Notes: generated from the sequence alone by a model not told the origin. DNA of 64,000 bases from Burkholderiales bacterium (GCA_019635015.1 JAHCAG010000012.1:1-64000); one strand, 5' to 3'. Shown: positions 27,815 through 40,735, numbered from the stretch's first letter. Translations and numbers: made by a program.

Positions 27815-29502
27815 GCGCAATCGTCACCCGCCCCGTCGATGTCCGTGCGGCGGAGCGGCTCGTCGCGGCCGGTCTGTCGCCCTTCATGGCCCGGATCTAT
27901 GCTGCACGCGGCATCACCGACCGCGCACAGCTCGCACCGGAGCTGTCGCGGCTGATTCCGCCGGAACGGTTGCTCAACACCGGCACCATGTCCGCGCTGC
28001 TTGCCGACGCGATCACCGTGCGCAAGAAACTGCTGATCGTCGCCGACTACGATGCCGACGGCGCCACCGCCTGCGCGGTCGGCCTGCGCGCGCTGCGCCA
28101 GTTCGGCGCCGATGTCGATTACCTGGTGCCTAACCGCTTTGAATACGGCTACGGCCTGACGCCGGAAATCGTGCAACTCGCCGCGGCGCAGAAAAAACCC
28201 GACGTGCTGATCACGGTGGACAACGGCATCGCCAGCATCGACGGCGTCGCCGAGGCCAACCGCCTCGGCATGAAGGTGCTGGTCACCGACCACCACCTGC
28301 CCGGCGATGCGCTGCCCGAAGCCTGGTGCATCATCAATCCCAACCAGCCCGGCTGCAGCTTCCCGAGCAAGAACCTCGCCGGCGTGGGCGTGATGTTCTA
28401 CCTGATGCTGGCGCTGCGCGCGGAGTTCCGCCGGCGCGGCGCCTATGCCGACAGGTCGGCGGAACCCCGGCTCGACACGGTCCTTGATCTCGTCGCCCTC
28501 GGCACCGTCGCCGACGTGGTGAAGCTCGACGACAACAACCGCCTGCTGGTGCAGCAGGGCCTGCAGCGCATGCGCGCCGGCCGCGCCCAGCCCGGAATCA
28601 CCGCGCTGTTCAGCGCCGCCGGCCGCGACATCCGCCGCGCCGGCGCCTACGACCTCGGCTTTGTCGCCGGGCCGCGGCTGAATGCCGCGGGCCGGCTGAC
28701 CGACATGTCGCTGGGCATCGAATGCCTGACCACCGATGACGCGATCCGCGCCACCGACATCGCGCGCCAGCTTGACCAGTTGAACCGCCAGCGCCGCGAC
28801 ATCGAGGCCGACATGCAGGCCTCGGCACTGGCCACAATGGACGACGTCGAACCCGGCTACTCGCTGAGCCTTTTCGATCCGCAATGGCACCAGGGCGTGA
28901 TCGGCATCCTCGCCTCGCGGCTGCGCGAGCGTTTCCACCGGCCCACCTTCGCCTTTGCAGCCGCCGGCAATGGCGAACTGAAGGGTTCGGGCCGCTCGAT
29001 CCCGACGCTGCACCTGCGCGACGCACTGGACCTGGTCTCGAAACGTCATCCGCGGCTGATCCTGCGATTCGGCGGCCATGCCGCGGCCGCCGGCCTCTCG
29101 CTGCGGGAAAACGCCTTCGGGGATTTCCGCGAGGCCTTCGAAGCCGTCACGCGCGAACTGCTGACACCCGCCGATCTCGAGCGCGAGTGGGTCAGCGACG
29201 GCGAACTGCCGCCGGAGGACCTGAACCTCGACAACGCCGCGACGCTCGCCGATGCGGTCTGGGGACAGGGTTTCCCCGAACCGCGCTTCCATGACCGCTT
29301 CGAAGTCGCCGCCCAGCGTGTTGTCGGCGAACGCCATCTCAAGCTGCGCCTGCGCCGCGGCGCACAGATCCTGGACGCGATGCTTTTCGGCCATGCCGAT
29401 CCGCTGCCCGAAGCCATCCTCGCGACCTACCGGCTGTCGGCCAATCATTACAACGGCAATGTCACCCTGCAGCTGATACTGGAGCACTGGCAGTCCGGCT
29501 GA
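27811..29502 (+). CDS. recJ: Single-stranded-DNA-specific 5'-3' exonuclease RecJ
   Basis: DHH-family exonuclease for recombination and mismatch repair, 563 residues. Motif I VADYDADGATA (78-88), motif II ITVDNGIAS, motif III VTDHHLPGDALP (the DHH triad), motif IV DLVALGTVADVV, then the DHHA1 domain with FGGHAAAAGLSL and a C-terminal OB fold. Complete in all parts. It starts inside the end of the upstream gene. Confidence 0.96.
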   Translation: MSAIVTRPVDVRAAERLVAAGLSPFMARIYAARGITDRAQLAPELSRLIPPERLLNTGTMSALLADAITVRKKLLIVADYDADGATACAVGLRALRQFGADVDYLVPNRFEYGYGLTPEIVQLAAAQKKPDVLITVDNGIASIDGVAEANRLGMKVLVTDHHLPGDALPEAWCIINPNQPGCSFPSKNLAGVGVMFYLMLALRAEFRRRGAYADRSAEPRLDTVLDLVALGTVADVVKLDDNNRLLVQQGLQRMRAGRAQPGITALFSAAGRDIRRAGAYDLGFVAGPRLNAAGRLTDMSLGIECLTTDDAIRATDIARQLDQLNRQRRDIEADMQASALATMDDVEPGYSLSLFDPQWHQGVIGILASRLRERFHRPTFAFAAAGNGELKGSGRSIPTLHLRDALDLVSKRHPRLILRFGGHAAAAGLSLRENAFGDFREAFEAVTRELLTPADLEREWVSDGELPPEDLNLDNAATLADAVWGQGFPEPRFHDRFEVAAQRVVGERHLKLRLRRGAQILDAMLFGHADPLPEAILATYRLSANHYNGNVTLQLILEHWQSG

Positions 29503-29604
29503 GCGCCTGATCGGGCGCGGGACAAGCCGGCGCCGGTCGATTACACTGCCCTCCAGAAGCCGGGATACACCGGCCAGATCAACACAAGGCGGGGAGACAC
29601 ATCG

Positions 29605-30495
29605 ATGAACGGACCCGGTGCATGGCGCGCCGGCCTGCGGCTTGCCGCGCTGGCCTGCGTGTTGCTGGCAACGGCAGCACAGTCTGCGGGGCCGGTAATC
29701 TATGAAAAAGCCTCCGCCTACGGCACGGTGGTCATCACCGACGAAGGCAACGGCCTGCGCGCATTGCGGTTCGGCCGCGACGGGGTGCGCCAGAGCCTGG
29801 TCAGACCCGGCGATCCGGAATACCTCGGACTCGCCTACCTGCCGGCCGCGCTCTCCGGATTGGCGCTGTGCGCAGAACCGCGGCGCTTCCTCGTGCTCGG
29901 ACTCGGCGGCGGCACCTTGCCGGCCTTCCTGCGCCACCACTATCCCGAAGCCGAAATCGACGCCGTCGACATCAATCCCGTGGTCGCGGCAGTCGCCCAA
30001 AGCCACCTCGGATTCCGCGAGGATGCCCGGATGCGCATCCACGTCACCGACGGCCGCCGCTTCATCGAATCGGCGCAACGGCCCTATGACGCGATATTCC
30101 TAGACGCCTTCGGCGCAGATGCGGTGCCGGCGCACCTCACCACACGGGAATTCCTCACCGCGGTGCGCCGCGCCGTGACTCCCGGCGGGGTTGTGATCGG
30201 CAATCTGTGGAGCGTGGCCACCGATCCGCCCTACGACTCGATGGTGCGCACCTACCGCGATGCCTTCGACGAAGTGCATGTCCTGAGGGTCGGCGGCACC
30301 AACAACCGCATCCTGCTGGCCTTGCCACGGACGGAGGGACTCCAGCGCAGCGAACTGGCTGCACTGGCACGCAAACTCGCCGCCGCAAAGAATTTCCGCT
30401 TCAATCCCGGGATGTTGATCGAGCGCGGACTGATGCCCGCCGACCTCGCGGCATCCGGCGGCAAGGTGCTGAGCGACCCGGAAACCCCGAAATAA
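29605..30495 (+). CDS. Spermidine-synthase-like methyltransferase-fold protein with signal peptide
   Basis: A Rossmann-fold protein of 296 residues related to spermidine/spermine synthase. The SAM/dcSAM pocket is visible: [16 protein letters not shown] (about 99-114), DAVDINPVV and [15 protein letters not shown] (about 165-179), the last in place of the polyamine-synthase D-x-x-D region. A hydrophobic N-terminus (about 10-28, ending TAAQSAG) looks like a signal peptide, odd for an enzyme needing cytoplasmic dcSAM. Function may differ from polyamine synthesis. The ATG follows GGGGAG. Confidence 0.75.
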   Translation: MNGPGAWRAGLRLAALACVLLATAAQSAGPVIYEKASAYGTVVITDEGNGLRALRFGRDGVRQSLVRPGDPEYLGLAYLPAALSGLALCAEPRRFLVLGLGGGTLPAFLRHHYPEAEIDAVDINPVVAAVAQSHLGFREDARMRIHVTDGRRFIESAQRPYDAIFLDAFGADAVPAHLTTREFLTAVRRAVTPGGVVIGNLWSVATDPPYDSMVRTYRDAFDEVHVLRVGGTNNRILLALPRTEGLQRSELAALARKLAAAKNFRFNPGMLIERGLMPADLAASGGKVLSDPETPK

Positions 30496-30592
30496 CAGCG
30501 GCTTGCACCACCGCGGCAGGCCCGCAAAACGGCGAAAGAACCCGGTCGGCAGCGCCCAATCCGGTAAAATCGGCCTTTTTCGCGGAAATACC

Positions 30593-31697
30593 ATGGAAGC
30601 CGAACGCATCAACGCCATCACCAACCGCCTCAACGACCTCGACGAACGCGCGGGGGCGCTGCGGAGGTATCTTTGACTACGAGACAAAAACACGCCGTCT
30701 CGAAGAACTGACCAAGCTCAGCGAGGATCCCGCGCTGTGGAATGACGCCCAGCGCGCGCAGGAAGTCGGCCGCGAACGCAAGCTCCTTGAAGGCATAGTC
30801 GTCACGCTGCGCGACCTCGACGGTGAACTGCGCGACGCACTGGAACTGCTCGAAATGGCCCGCGCCGAGGAGGATGACAACACCCTCGTTGCCGTGGAAC
30901 AGGACGCCGCAAAACTGGCCGGTATTGTGGAGGACATGGAATTCCGCCGCATGTTCGCCAATCCGATGGATCCCAACAACTGCTTCCTCGACATCCAGGC
31001 CGGATCCGGCGGCACCGAGGCGCAGGACTGGGCCGCCATCCTCGAACGCATGTACCTGCGTTACTGCGAACAGAAAAAATTCCGTGTCGAGGTGCTGGAG
31101 GAATCCGGGGGGGACGTCGCGGGCATCAAAAGCGCCTCGCTGAAAATCACCGGCGACTACGCCTTCGGCCACCTGCGCACCGAAAGCGGCGTGCACCGCC
31201 TGGTGCGCAAGTCACCCTTCGACTCCAACAACCGCCGCCACACCTCCTTCGCCAGCGTCTTCGTCTATCCCGAGGTCGATGACTCGATCGAGATTGAAGT
31301 CAATCCGGCCGACCTGCGCGTGGACACCTACCGCGCCTCCGGCGCCGGCGGCCAGCACATCAACAAGACCGATTCCGCGGTGCGAATCACCCATGCGCCG
31401 ACCGGCATCGTCGTGCAGTGCCAGAGCGACCGCTCGCAGCACCGCAACCGCGCCGAAGCCATGGCGATGCTGAAGTCCAAGCTCTACGAACTGGAGCTGC
31501 GCAAAAGGAACGAGCAGAAGCAGGCCATGGAAGACGCCAAGACCGACATCGGCTGGGGTCACCAGATCCGCTCCTACGTCCTCGACCAGTCGCGCATCAA
31601 GGACCTGCGCACCAATGTCGAAATCGGCAACACCCAGTCCGTCCTCGACGGCGACCTCGATCCCTTCATCACCGCCAGCCTCAAATCAGGCCTCTGA
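30593..31697 (+). CDS. prfB: Peptide chain release factor 2 (programmed +1 frameshift)
   Basis: Releases peptides at UGA and UAA. Codons 1-27 run from ATG 30593 to an in-frame TGA at 30674-30676; the rest is read in the +1 frame from GAC at 30675, giving 367 residues (E. coli RF2 has 365). The SPF stop-codon-reading tripeptide is in [10 protein letters not shown], and the catalytic GGQ in [17 protein letters not shown]. Spacing and motifs show that the apparent early stop is the autoregulatory recoding site and no defect. lysS follows 14 bases later, as in E. coli. Confidence 0.97.
30662..30677 (+). promoter_or_regulatory. prfB +1 frameshift signal
   Basis: CGGAGGTATCTTTGAC: an internal Shine-Dalgarno (GGAGG) three bases before the slippery CTT, followed by TGA and C. 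This is the standard RF2 recoding cassette, which lets low RF2 levels raise frameshifting and so RF2 synthesis. Confidence 0.96.
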
Positions 31698-31711
31698 CCC
31701 AGGACTCCATC

Positions 31712-33214
<1,503 letters not shown>

Positions 33215-33244
33215 AGGCTTTTCAGCGCAGCAGGAGGGGTTGCA

Positions 33245-35206
<1,962 letters not shown>

Positions 35207-35211
35207 TCACG

Positions 35212-35234
35212 ATGCGGCGTGAACTGCGCCGCAT
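35212..35234. repeat. Hairpin behind acetoacetyl-CoA synthetase gene
   Basis: ATGCGGCG and CGCCGCAT pair perfectly (8 bp) around a 7-base loop, six bases past the stop codon. No T-run follows, so it is not a standard intrinsic terminator. A second hairpin CGGCGTG/CACGCCG lies about 35257-35282. Confidence 0.4.
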
Positions 35235-35240
35235 AAGGCC

Positions 35241-35257
35241 TGTAACGCTTTGTAACG
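35241..35257 (+). promoter_or_regulatory. Direct repeat GTAAC-N5-GTAAC, OmpR/CpxR-type box
   Basis: TGTAACG occurs twice, ten bases apart (one helical turn), about 80 bases before the glycine-zipper envelope gene. OmpR/CpxR-class regulators bind such tandem half-sites (CpxR: GTAAA-N5-GTAAA). The match is inexact and no regulator is in the window. Confidence 0.35.
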
Positions 35258-35335
35258 GCGTGACATTGTTCACACACGCCGCCTCCGCATCGGATTAGGA
35301 TGTCGCCACCTTCTTTTGAAGAGAGGAGCATGACC

Positions 35336-35956
35336 ATGCAGGAAACGAAAAAAATCAACCCGCTGATTGCACTGGCCGCGATCTCCGTCACACTGTTCAG
35401 CCTGGTCGGCATCGCGATGATGACCGGCATCTTGCCGAGCTCGTTCTCGAAGAGCAGCGAAACGGTGCTGGAAACCGCCGCGCCGAAAGCACCGGAAAAA
35501 CAAAACGCCAGGACCGACCCCCCTGCAACGCCCAAAGCGCCGGCCAAAACCGCCGCGGCAAAAGCCCCGGCACAGCCTTCCACCGCGCAGGCACGGCCGG
35601 AGCCCGCCAAGGCGGCACCGGTCTGCAACAACTGCGGTGTAGTCGCCAGCGTCAATGCGATCAAGCTGCAGGGTGAGGGCTCGGGCCTTGGCGCAGTGGC
35701 CGGCGGCGTTGTCGGCGGCCTGCTGGGCAACCAGGTCGGCGGCGGCAGCGGCAAGAAAATCGCCACCGTGGCCGGTGCGGCCGGCGGCGCCTATGCCGGT
35801 CACCAGACCGAAAAACACCTGAAATCGACGGTGCGTTACGACGTGACGGTAAAAATGGACGATGGCTCGACGCAGACTTTTTCCTATGACACGCAGCCGG
35901 CCTTCCAGGCTGGCAGCAAGGTGCGCGTGGTCAACGGCTTGCTGACCGCCGGCTGA
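35336..35956 (+). CDS. Glycine-zipper 2TM-domain envelope protein
   Basis: Envelope protein of about 206 residues. An N-terminal membrane anchor (about 8-28: PLIALAAISVTLFSLVGIAM) leads into a proline/alanine/lysine-rich linker (about 45-95), then CNNCG and a glycine-zipper stretch (AGGVVGGLLGNQVGGGSGKK, about 120-139; YAGHQTEKHL), as in outer-membrane SlyB/Rick_17kDa_Anti relatives. The C-terminal part is a small strand domain (RYDVTVKMDDGSTQTFSYD). I choose the ATG at 35336, seven bases after GAGGAG; the ATG at 35330 is too close to it. An intrinsic terminator follows. Confidence 0.82.
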   Translation: MQETKKINPLIALAAISVTLFSLVGIAMMTGILPSSFSKSSETVLETAAPKAPEKQNARTDPPATPKAPAKTAAAKAPAQPSTAQARPEPAKAAPVCNNCGVVASVNAIKLQGEGSGLGAVAGGVVGGLLGNQVGGGSGKKIATVAGAAGGAYAGHQTEKHLKSTVRYDVTVKMDDGSTQTFSYDTQPAFQAGSKVRVVNGLLTAG

Positions 35957-35976
35957 CCGATCCGTCCTCCCGCAAC

Positions 35977-36005
35977 AAGGCGCCCCCCCCAAGGGCGCCT
36001 TTTTT
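35977..36005 (+). terminator. Rho-independent terminator
   Basis: AAGGCGCCC and GGGCGCCTT form a 9-bp stem (35977-35985, 35993-36001) around a 7-base loop, followed by a run of T. It ends the glycine-zipper gene's transcript. Confidence 0.9.
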
Positions 36006-36054
36006 GTTTCGCTCCAGGGGCGTCTGATCAGTTACGCCTCCTAAAATGCATAAT

Positions 36055-36071
36055 AAGTAATTGTTTTTATT
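36055..36071. repeat. Dispersed AT-rich 17-bp motif, copy 3
   Basis: AAGTAATTGTTTTTATT, one base different from copies 1 and 4. On the minus strand an ATG follows three bases later and opens a seven-codon frame (MHFRRRN) that contains AGGAGG. It lies between the terminator and the copA promoter. Confidence 0.55.
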
Positions 36072-36101
36072 GAATATTATGAAGATAGCTCCAACCCGGG
36101 A

Positions 36102-36131
36102 TTGCGATCATATACCCCATAGGGGTATAAT
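36102..36131 (+). promoter_or_regulatory. copA promoter with CsoR-type operator
   Basis: TTGCGA (36102-36107), 18-base spacer, TATAAT (36126-36131). A perfect palindrome TATACCCC-ATA-GGGGTATA (36111-36129) fills the spacer and overlaps the -10 box. It matches the G-tract operators of CsoR-family repressors, and csoR is the third gene of this operon. Copper-relieved repression is the expected logic. The -10 box ends six bases before the copA ATG, so the transcript may be leaderless. Confidence 0.88.
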
Positions 36132-36137
36132 GGCGGC

Positions 36138-38336
36138 ATGGACAATCCCGCAGCCGCCAGCCGCACCGAAATAATCAATCTCCCGATCACCGGCATGACC
36201 TGCGCCGCTTGCGCCGCGCGCATCGAGAAAACCCTGAACCGGCTGCCCGGGGTCAGGGCCGCGGTCAACTTCGCGACTGAAAAAGCGCACATCGAATATC
36301 CGGCCGGCAGCGTTACGACAACCCGGCTGATCGAAGCGGTACGCAAGGCCGGCTACGACGCGCAGATGCCGGCCGCGGATGGCGAAGCCGCACGCAAGGC
36401 GGAGCGCCTCGCCGCCTACCGCCGGGACCTGCGGCTGTTCACGATCTCCGCAGTGCTTACACTCCCCTTCCTCGCGCTGATGCTCTACATGCTGACCGGC
36501 CGACATCACGCACCCTGGCTTCCACCGCTGGCGCAGCTGCTGCTCGCGACGCCGGTGCAGTTCTGGATCGGCAGCCGCTTCTACACCGGTGCGTATCATG
36601 CGTTGCGCGGCGGCGGCGCCAACATGGACGTGCTGATCGCGCTCGGCACCAGCGTTGCCTACTTCTACAGCGCCGCAGTGGTCCTGTTGGGACTCGACGG
36701 CCACCTCTATTTCGAAGCCTCCGTCAGCATCATCACCCTGGTGTTCCTCGGCAAGCTGCTGGAATCCCGTGCACGTGCCCGCGCGTCCTCGGCGATCGAG
36801 GAACTTGTCCGCCTGCAGCCGCAAACTGCGCGCGTCGAGCGCAACGGCGGCATCACCGAAATCCCGGTTTCGGAAATACGCGTCGGCGATGTTTTCCTTG
36901 TGCGCCCCGGAGAAGCCATTCCCGTGGATGGCAAAGTGATCGACGGCGGCTCCAGCGTCGATGAAGCGATGCTCACCGGCGAAAGCCTGCCGGTGACCAA
37001 GACCGCCGGCAGCGCAGTGTATGCCGCAACCCTCAATGTCCAGGGACTGCTGCGCTGCGCCGCCACCGGCGTCGGCGCCGATACCGCGCTCGCCGGCATT
37101 GTACGCCTGGTCGAGGAAGCACAGGGCTCGAAGGCGCCGATCCAGCGCCTCGCCGATGCCGTTTCCGGCGTCTTTGTGCCGGTGGTTGTTGCTCTCGCCG
37201 CGCTTACTTTTGCCGGCTGGTGGTGGCACTCCGGCACCTGGACCGCAGCGCTGGTCCCCGCGGTTGCCGTGCTGGTGATTGCCTGCCCCTGCGCGCTGGG
37301 TCTCGCCACGCCGGCGGCGATCATGGTCGGCAGCGGCGCGGGCGCCCGCGCCGGCGTGCTGATCAGGAACGCCGAAGCACTCGAGCGTGCCGGCCACATC
37401 GACACGCTGGTCGTCGACAAGACCGGCACGCTGACCCGGGGCCAGCCGGCGGTCACCGACATTGCACCCGCCGACGGAGCGGACGAAGGAAGTCTGCTGC
37501 GGATTGCCGCCGCCCTGGAAACCGGATCCGAACATCCTCTGGCGCGTGCGGTGCTGGAGCATGCTCGTTCGCGGCAAACCGCCGCCGCCTCCGTCCTGGA
37601 TTTCGAATCCATCGCCGGCAAAGGCGTGCGCGCCCGGATCGATGGCGAGCCTGCGCTGCTCGGCTCGCCGAAATTCCTCGCCGCCAACGATCTGGTTTTT
37701 GACAGCGATGCCGTTGCAGCCCTGCAGGACCAGGGCAAAACCGTGATCGGCGTCGCCAACGGCGGCAGGCTGCTCGGGCTTATCGCCATCGCCGATCCGC
37801 TGCGGCCGACCTCGGGCGCCGCGGTGGCTGCACTGCAGGCGCTGGGCATCGAAGTGATCATGCTCACCGGTGACAACCCGCGCACGGCCGCGCACATCGC
37901 CCGCGAAGCCGGCATCACGCACTTCGAGGCCGAATTGCTGCCGCAGGACAAGGCGCAGCGTGTCAATGCGCTGGCCCAGCAGGGCCGCCGGGTCGGCATG
38001 ATTGGCGATGGCGTCAACGACGCTCCGGCGCTCGCTGCCGCCCAGGTCAGCTTCGCCATCGGTGCCGGCTCCGACGTCGCGATCCATGCCGCTGACGTCA
38101 CACTGATGCGCAGCGACCTGCTGAGCGCGGTCGATGCGGTGAGCCTGTCGCGCGCGACCTTCCGCAAGATCAGGCAGAACCTGTTTTTCGCCTTTTTCTA
38201 CAACGTGCTCGGCATCCCGCTCGCCGCCGCCGGCCTGCTCAACCCGGTGATCGCCGGCGCAGCCATGGCCATGAGTTCGGTCTCCGTGGTCGGCAATTCG
38301 CTGCTGCTGAAGCGGTGGAAACCGGTGAAGCAGTAA
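36138..38336 (+). CDS. copA: Copper-exporting P1B-type ATPase
   Basis: Pumps Cu(I) out of the cytoplasm, 732 residues. One N-terminal heavy-metal domain with GMTCAAC (C22, C25), eight expected helices, CPC metal site in IACPCALG (C383, C385), phosphorylation aspartate D427 in DKTGTLT, TGES in [11 protein letters not shown] and [10 protein letters not shown] hinge. The closing helices carry the N/Y/M/S residues of copper-type pumps ([27 protein letters not shown]). First gene of copA-copZ-csoR. No Shine-Dalgarno is seen before the ATG. Confidence 0.96.
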   Translation: MDNPAAASRTEIINLPITGMTCAACAARIEKTLNRLPGVRAAVNFATEKAHIEYPAGSVTTTRLIEAVRKAGYDAQMPAADGEAARKAERLAAYRRDLRLFTISAVLTLPFLALMLYMLTGRHHAPWLPPLAQLLLATPVQFWIGSRFYTGAYHALRGGGANMDVLIALGTSVAYFYSAAVVLLGLDGHLYFEASVSIITLVFLGKLLESRARARASSAIEELVRLQPQTARVERNGGITEIPVSEIRVGDVFLVRPGEAIPVDGKVIDGGSSVDEAMLTGESLPVTKTAGSAVYAATLNVQGLLRCAATGVGADTALAGIVRLVEEAQGSKAPIQRLADAVSGVFVPVVVALAALTFAGWWWHSGTWTAALVPAVAVLVIACPCALGLATPAAIMVGSGAGARAGVLIRNAEALERAGHIDTLVVDKTGTLTRGQPAVTDIAPADGADEGSLLRIAAALETGSEHPLARAVLEHARSRQTAAASVLDFESIAGKGVRARIDGEPALLGSPKFLAANDLVFDSDAVAALQDQGKTVIGVANGGRLLGLIAIADPLRPTSGAAVAALQALGIEVIMLTGDNPRTAAHIAREAGITHFEAELLPQDKAQRVNALAQQGRRVGMIGDGVNDAPALAAAQVSFAIGAGSDVAIHAADVTLMRSDLLSAVDAVSLSRATFRKIRQNLFFAFFYNVLGIPLAAAGLLNPVIAGAAMAMSSVSVVGNSLLLKRWKPVKQ

Positions 38337-38432
38337 ATGGTGAGCGGTGAACAGCAAGCGGTAAAAGCCCGCAGATTCCCGCCACCGCTCACGACTTGCC
38401 GCTTACCAATCACCCAACGAAAGAGGAATCAA
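38337..38432. repeat. Imperfect inverted repeat of GTGAGCGGT units behind copA
   Basis: Directly after the copA stop, GGTGAGCGGTGAACAGCAAG and a partly matching inverted arm (38389-38430, reverse complement GGTGATTGGTAAGCGGCAAG) flank about 25 bases. About two thirds of the bases pair. Its composition and place recall the palindrome behind pgeF (41479-41555). Confidence 0.5.
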
Positions 38433-38434
38433 CC

Positions 38435-38641
38435 ATGGAAAAAATCACCCTCCCCGTCAAAGGCATGACCTGCATGGGCTGTGTTTCAAGCGTCAAACGC
38501 GTGCTTGGTGCCGTGCCGGGTGTCGGCAGTGCGGAAGTATCGCTGGAAAAGGCGCAGGCGGAAGTGACCTACGATCCGGACAAGACCGGCCCCGATATGC
38601 TGAAAGCTGCAATCACGGATGCGGGTTATGACGTCGCCTGA
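38435..38641 (+). CDS. copZ: Copper chaperone CopZ-like heavy-metal-associated protein
   Basis: Single HMA domain, 68 residues, cytoplasmic. Cu(I) site GMTCMGC (C13, C16), ferredoxin-like fold with [20 protein letters not shown], and AGYDV end. Likely hands Cu(I) to CopA. GAGGAATC precedes the ATG; csoR begins within its last codons. Confidence 0.93.
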   Translation: MEKITLPVKGMTCMGCVSSVKRVLGAVPGVGSAEVSLEKAQAEVTYDPDKTGPDMLKAAITDAGYDVA

Positions 38642-38954
38642 GCCGAAACGCCGCACGGCAGCCGCAGACTGCCACAGCCCCCACACGGTCGTGCAACCGC
38701 ACAAGCAGGCACTGCTGAAACGCCTCAACCGGGTCGAAGGCCAGGTGCGCGGCGTCGCGCAGATGGTGCAGGACGACCGTTACTGCATCGACGTGCTGAC
38801 CCAGGTCGCCGCCATCCAGTCGGCACTGGACGCTGTCGCGCTGCAGTTGCTGGAGGACCATACCCGGGGCTGTGTGGCCGATGCCGTCAGGGCCGACCGC
38901 GGCGATCAGGCGATCGCCGAACTGATGGCGGTGGTCAAACGCTTCGCGCGCTGA
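38628..38954 (+). CDS. csoR: Copper-sensing repressor, CsoR family
   Basis: All-helical repressor of 108 residues. The copper ligands fit exactly: C53, H78 and C82 (spacing 25 and 4, as in M. tuberculosis CsoR C36/H61/C65), in RYCIDVL and [18 protein letters not shown] is the family DNA-contact helix. An N-terminal extension (1-25) with an extra CHSPH is present. It starts inside copZ; an alternative ATG lies three codons earlier at 38619. It should bind the palindrome in the copA promoter and so control itself. Confidence 0.93.
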   Translation: MTSPEPKRRTAAADCHSPHTVVQPHKQALLKRLNRVEGQVRGVAQMVQDDRYCIDVLTQVAAIQSALDAVALQLLEDHTRGCVADAVRADRGDQAIAELMAVVKRFAR

Positions 38955-38960
38955 ACGGGA

Positions 38961-39767
38961 TCACCAGTTCCAGATCTGCCACCACGGCGTATCCCTTCTC
39001 GGTCCGCCGCGCAGATAGACGCTGTCAGGAAAATTCTTCTTCAACACACGCTCGGCATCGTCACGCAGCTGGGTCATGCCCATCGCATCGTAGGCCTTGA
39101 CCATGATCACCAGCCCCTCTTCGTTCGCCGGTGCGCCGGGATAGGTTTTCAGGGCATACTGCGCGCGGTTCGCCGCCGCCACATAGGCCTTGCGCTTCAT
39201 GTAATAACGCGCGACATGGATCTCGTTTGATGCCAGCGCATTGACCAGGTAATTCATGCGCTGGATCGCATCGGGCGTGTACTTGCTGTCGGGATACCGC
39301 GTCGCCAGTTCCTTGAACGCCGAGAACGCCTCGGCCGCCGCCTTCGGGTCGCGTTCCGACAGATCCTGGCCGCTGAAAAAACCCATGATGCCGAGATCGT
39401 CGTTGAAATTGATCAACCCCCGCAGGTAGTACATGTAGTCTGCGCTGGGGTGATGGGGATTCTGCTTGATGAAACGCTCGATGGTCGACAGCGCCAGCGC
39501 CGGGTCCTCGTTGCGCCAGTGCGCGTAGGCCAGCTCGATCTGGGCCTGCTGCGCGAAACGGCCGAAGGGATACCGCGACTCGATGCGCTCATAGTGCTTG
39601 ATCGCGTTTTCCCAGTTGCGCTCCGACAGTTCGGAGCGCGCCTCGGCGTATAGCTTCTGCACCGACCAGTTGCGGGTCTCGTCGACCTCCGGCCCGCCAA
39701 AAATGCCGCAGCCGCCGAGGACCCAGCCAAGGGAGAGGGCGATGAATACCGTTAGAATGTTTCGCAT
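38961..39767 (-). CDS. bamD: Outer membrane protein assembly factor BamD
   Basis: Lipoprotein subunit of the BAM complex, 268 residues. Signal peptide with lipobox LGGC, lipidated cysteine C20, followed by TPR repeats (about 35-230; for example AYAHWRNEDPALALSTIERF). The start at 39767 places the lipobox correctly; an upstream in-frame codon would spoil the signal peptide. It converges on csoR six bases away and is divergent from rluD (26-base gap between start codons). Confidence 0.95.
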   Translation of the reverse strand: MRNILTVFIALSLGWVLGGCGIFGGPEVDETRNWSVQKLYAEARSELSERNWENAIKHYERIESRYPFGRFAQQAQIELAYAHWRNEDPALALSTIERFIKQNPHHPSADYMYYLRGLINFNDDLGIMGFFSGQDLSERDPKAAAEAFSAFKELATRYPDSKYTPDAIQRMNYLVNALASNEIHVARYYMKRKAYVAAANRAQYALKTYPGAPANEEGLVIMVKAYDAMGMTQLRDDAERVLKKNFPDSVYLRGGPRRDTPWWQIWNW

Positions 39768-39793
39768 GCGTTTTCGAGTGGACAGGCACTGAT

Positions 39794-40735
39794 TTGCCAA
39801 CTGAAGATTATACCCAGAACAGTCAGGCTCCGGCCCCGCATCACCTGATGGTGCCGGAGTCCTGCGCCGGACTGCGGCTGGACCAGGCGCTGGCACAGCT
39901 GCTGCCCCGGTACTCCCGGGCGCGCCTCAGCACCTGGATCCGGGAAGGCCGGGTCTGCGTTGACGGCCGGGCACTGGCGCCGCGCGACAAGCTTCACGGC
40001 GGCGAGCAGGTCGAAGTGCGGCCTGCGCTGTCGCCGGAGGAAACCGCCTTCCGCCCGGAAACCATACCCCTCGACATCGTCCACGAGGATGACACCCTGA
40101 TCGTCATCAACAAGCCGGCGGGCCTGGTCGTGCACCCGGGCAGCGGCAACTGGCAGGGCACGCTGCTCAACGCCCTGCTCGCCCATGCCCCGCAACTGGC
40201 GGCGATTCCGCGCGCCGGCATCGTGCACCGCCTCGACAAGAACACCAGCGGCCTGCTGGTCATCGCAAAGACGCTGACCGCGCAGACCGCCCTGGTGCGC
40301 CAGTTGCAGGCGCGCAGCGTCAGCCGCGAATACTGCGCGGTGGTGCACGGCAGGGTGGCCCGCGGCGGAACGATGGAAGGCGCCATCGGTCGCGATCCGC
40401 GCAGCCGCATCCGCATGGCGGTCGTGCAATCCGGAAAACCTGCAGTGACCCATTACACCGTGACCGAAAAACTGCCGCGCGCGACGGTGCTCGCCTGCCG
40501 CCTTGAGACCGGCCGCACCCACCAGATCCGGGTGCATCTGCAGAAACTCGGCCACCCGATCTGGGGTGACCCGGTCTACGGCCCGCGCACACCGGCCGAA
40601 CCGCGTTTCCCGCGCCAGGCGCTGCATGCCGAAAAACTTGCGCTGATCCATCCCGGGACGGAAAAGACCATGCAGTGGCAGGCGCCGCTGCCTGCAGACA
40701 TGCGGCAACTGATCGCAGCGCTGCGCGACGCATGA
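39794..40735 (+). CDS. rluD: 23S rRNA pseudouridine synthase RluD
   Basis: Makes pseudouridines 1911/1915/1917 in helix 69 of 23S rRNA, 313 residues. N-terminal S4 domain (about 25-85: LDQALAQLLPRYSRARLSTW) and catalytic domain with GIVHRLDKNTSGLLV (catalytic aspartate). Starts with TTG. Its stop overlaps pgeF (ATGA), the usual rluD-pgeF order. Confidence 0.95.
   Translation: MPTEDYTQNSQAPAPHHLMVPESCAGLRLDQALAQLLPRYSRARLSTWIREGRVCVDGRALAPRDKLHGGEQVEVRPALSPEETAFRPETIPLDIVHEDDTLIVINKPAGLVVHPGSGNWQGTLLNALLAHAPQLAAIPRAGIVHRLDKNTSGLLVIAKTLTAQTALVRQLQARSVSREYCAVVHGRVARGGTMEGAIGRDPRSRIRMAVVQSGKPAVTHYTVTEKLPRATVLACRLETGRTHQIRVHLQKLGHPIWGDPVYGPRTPAEPRFPRQALHAEKLALIHPGTEKTMQWQAPLPADMRQLIAALRDA

Noticed and set aside
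27661..30078. 805-codon minus-strand frame opposite recJ and its neighbours
   Set aside because: It spans three real genes in reverse and has shadow-type composition.
30593..30676. prfB as a truncated pseudogene
   Set aside because: The in-frame TGA is preceded by GGAGG and CTT at the exact spacing of the RF2 recoding site, and the rest of the gene is intact.
36108..38357. 749-codon minus-strand frame opposite copA
   Set aside because: Antisense of copA, with no recognisable motif, while copA has every P1B-ATPase motif.
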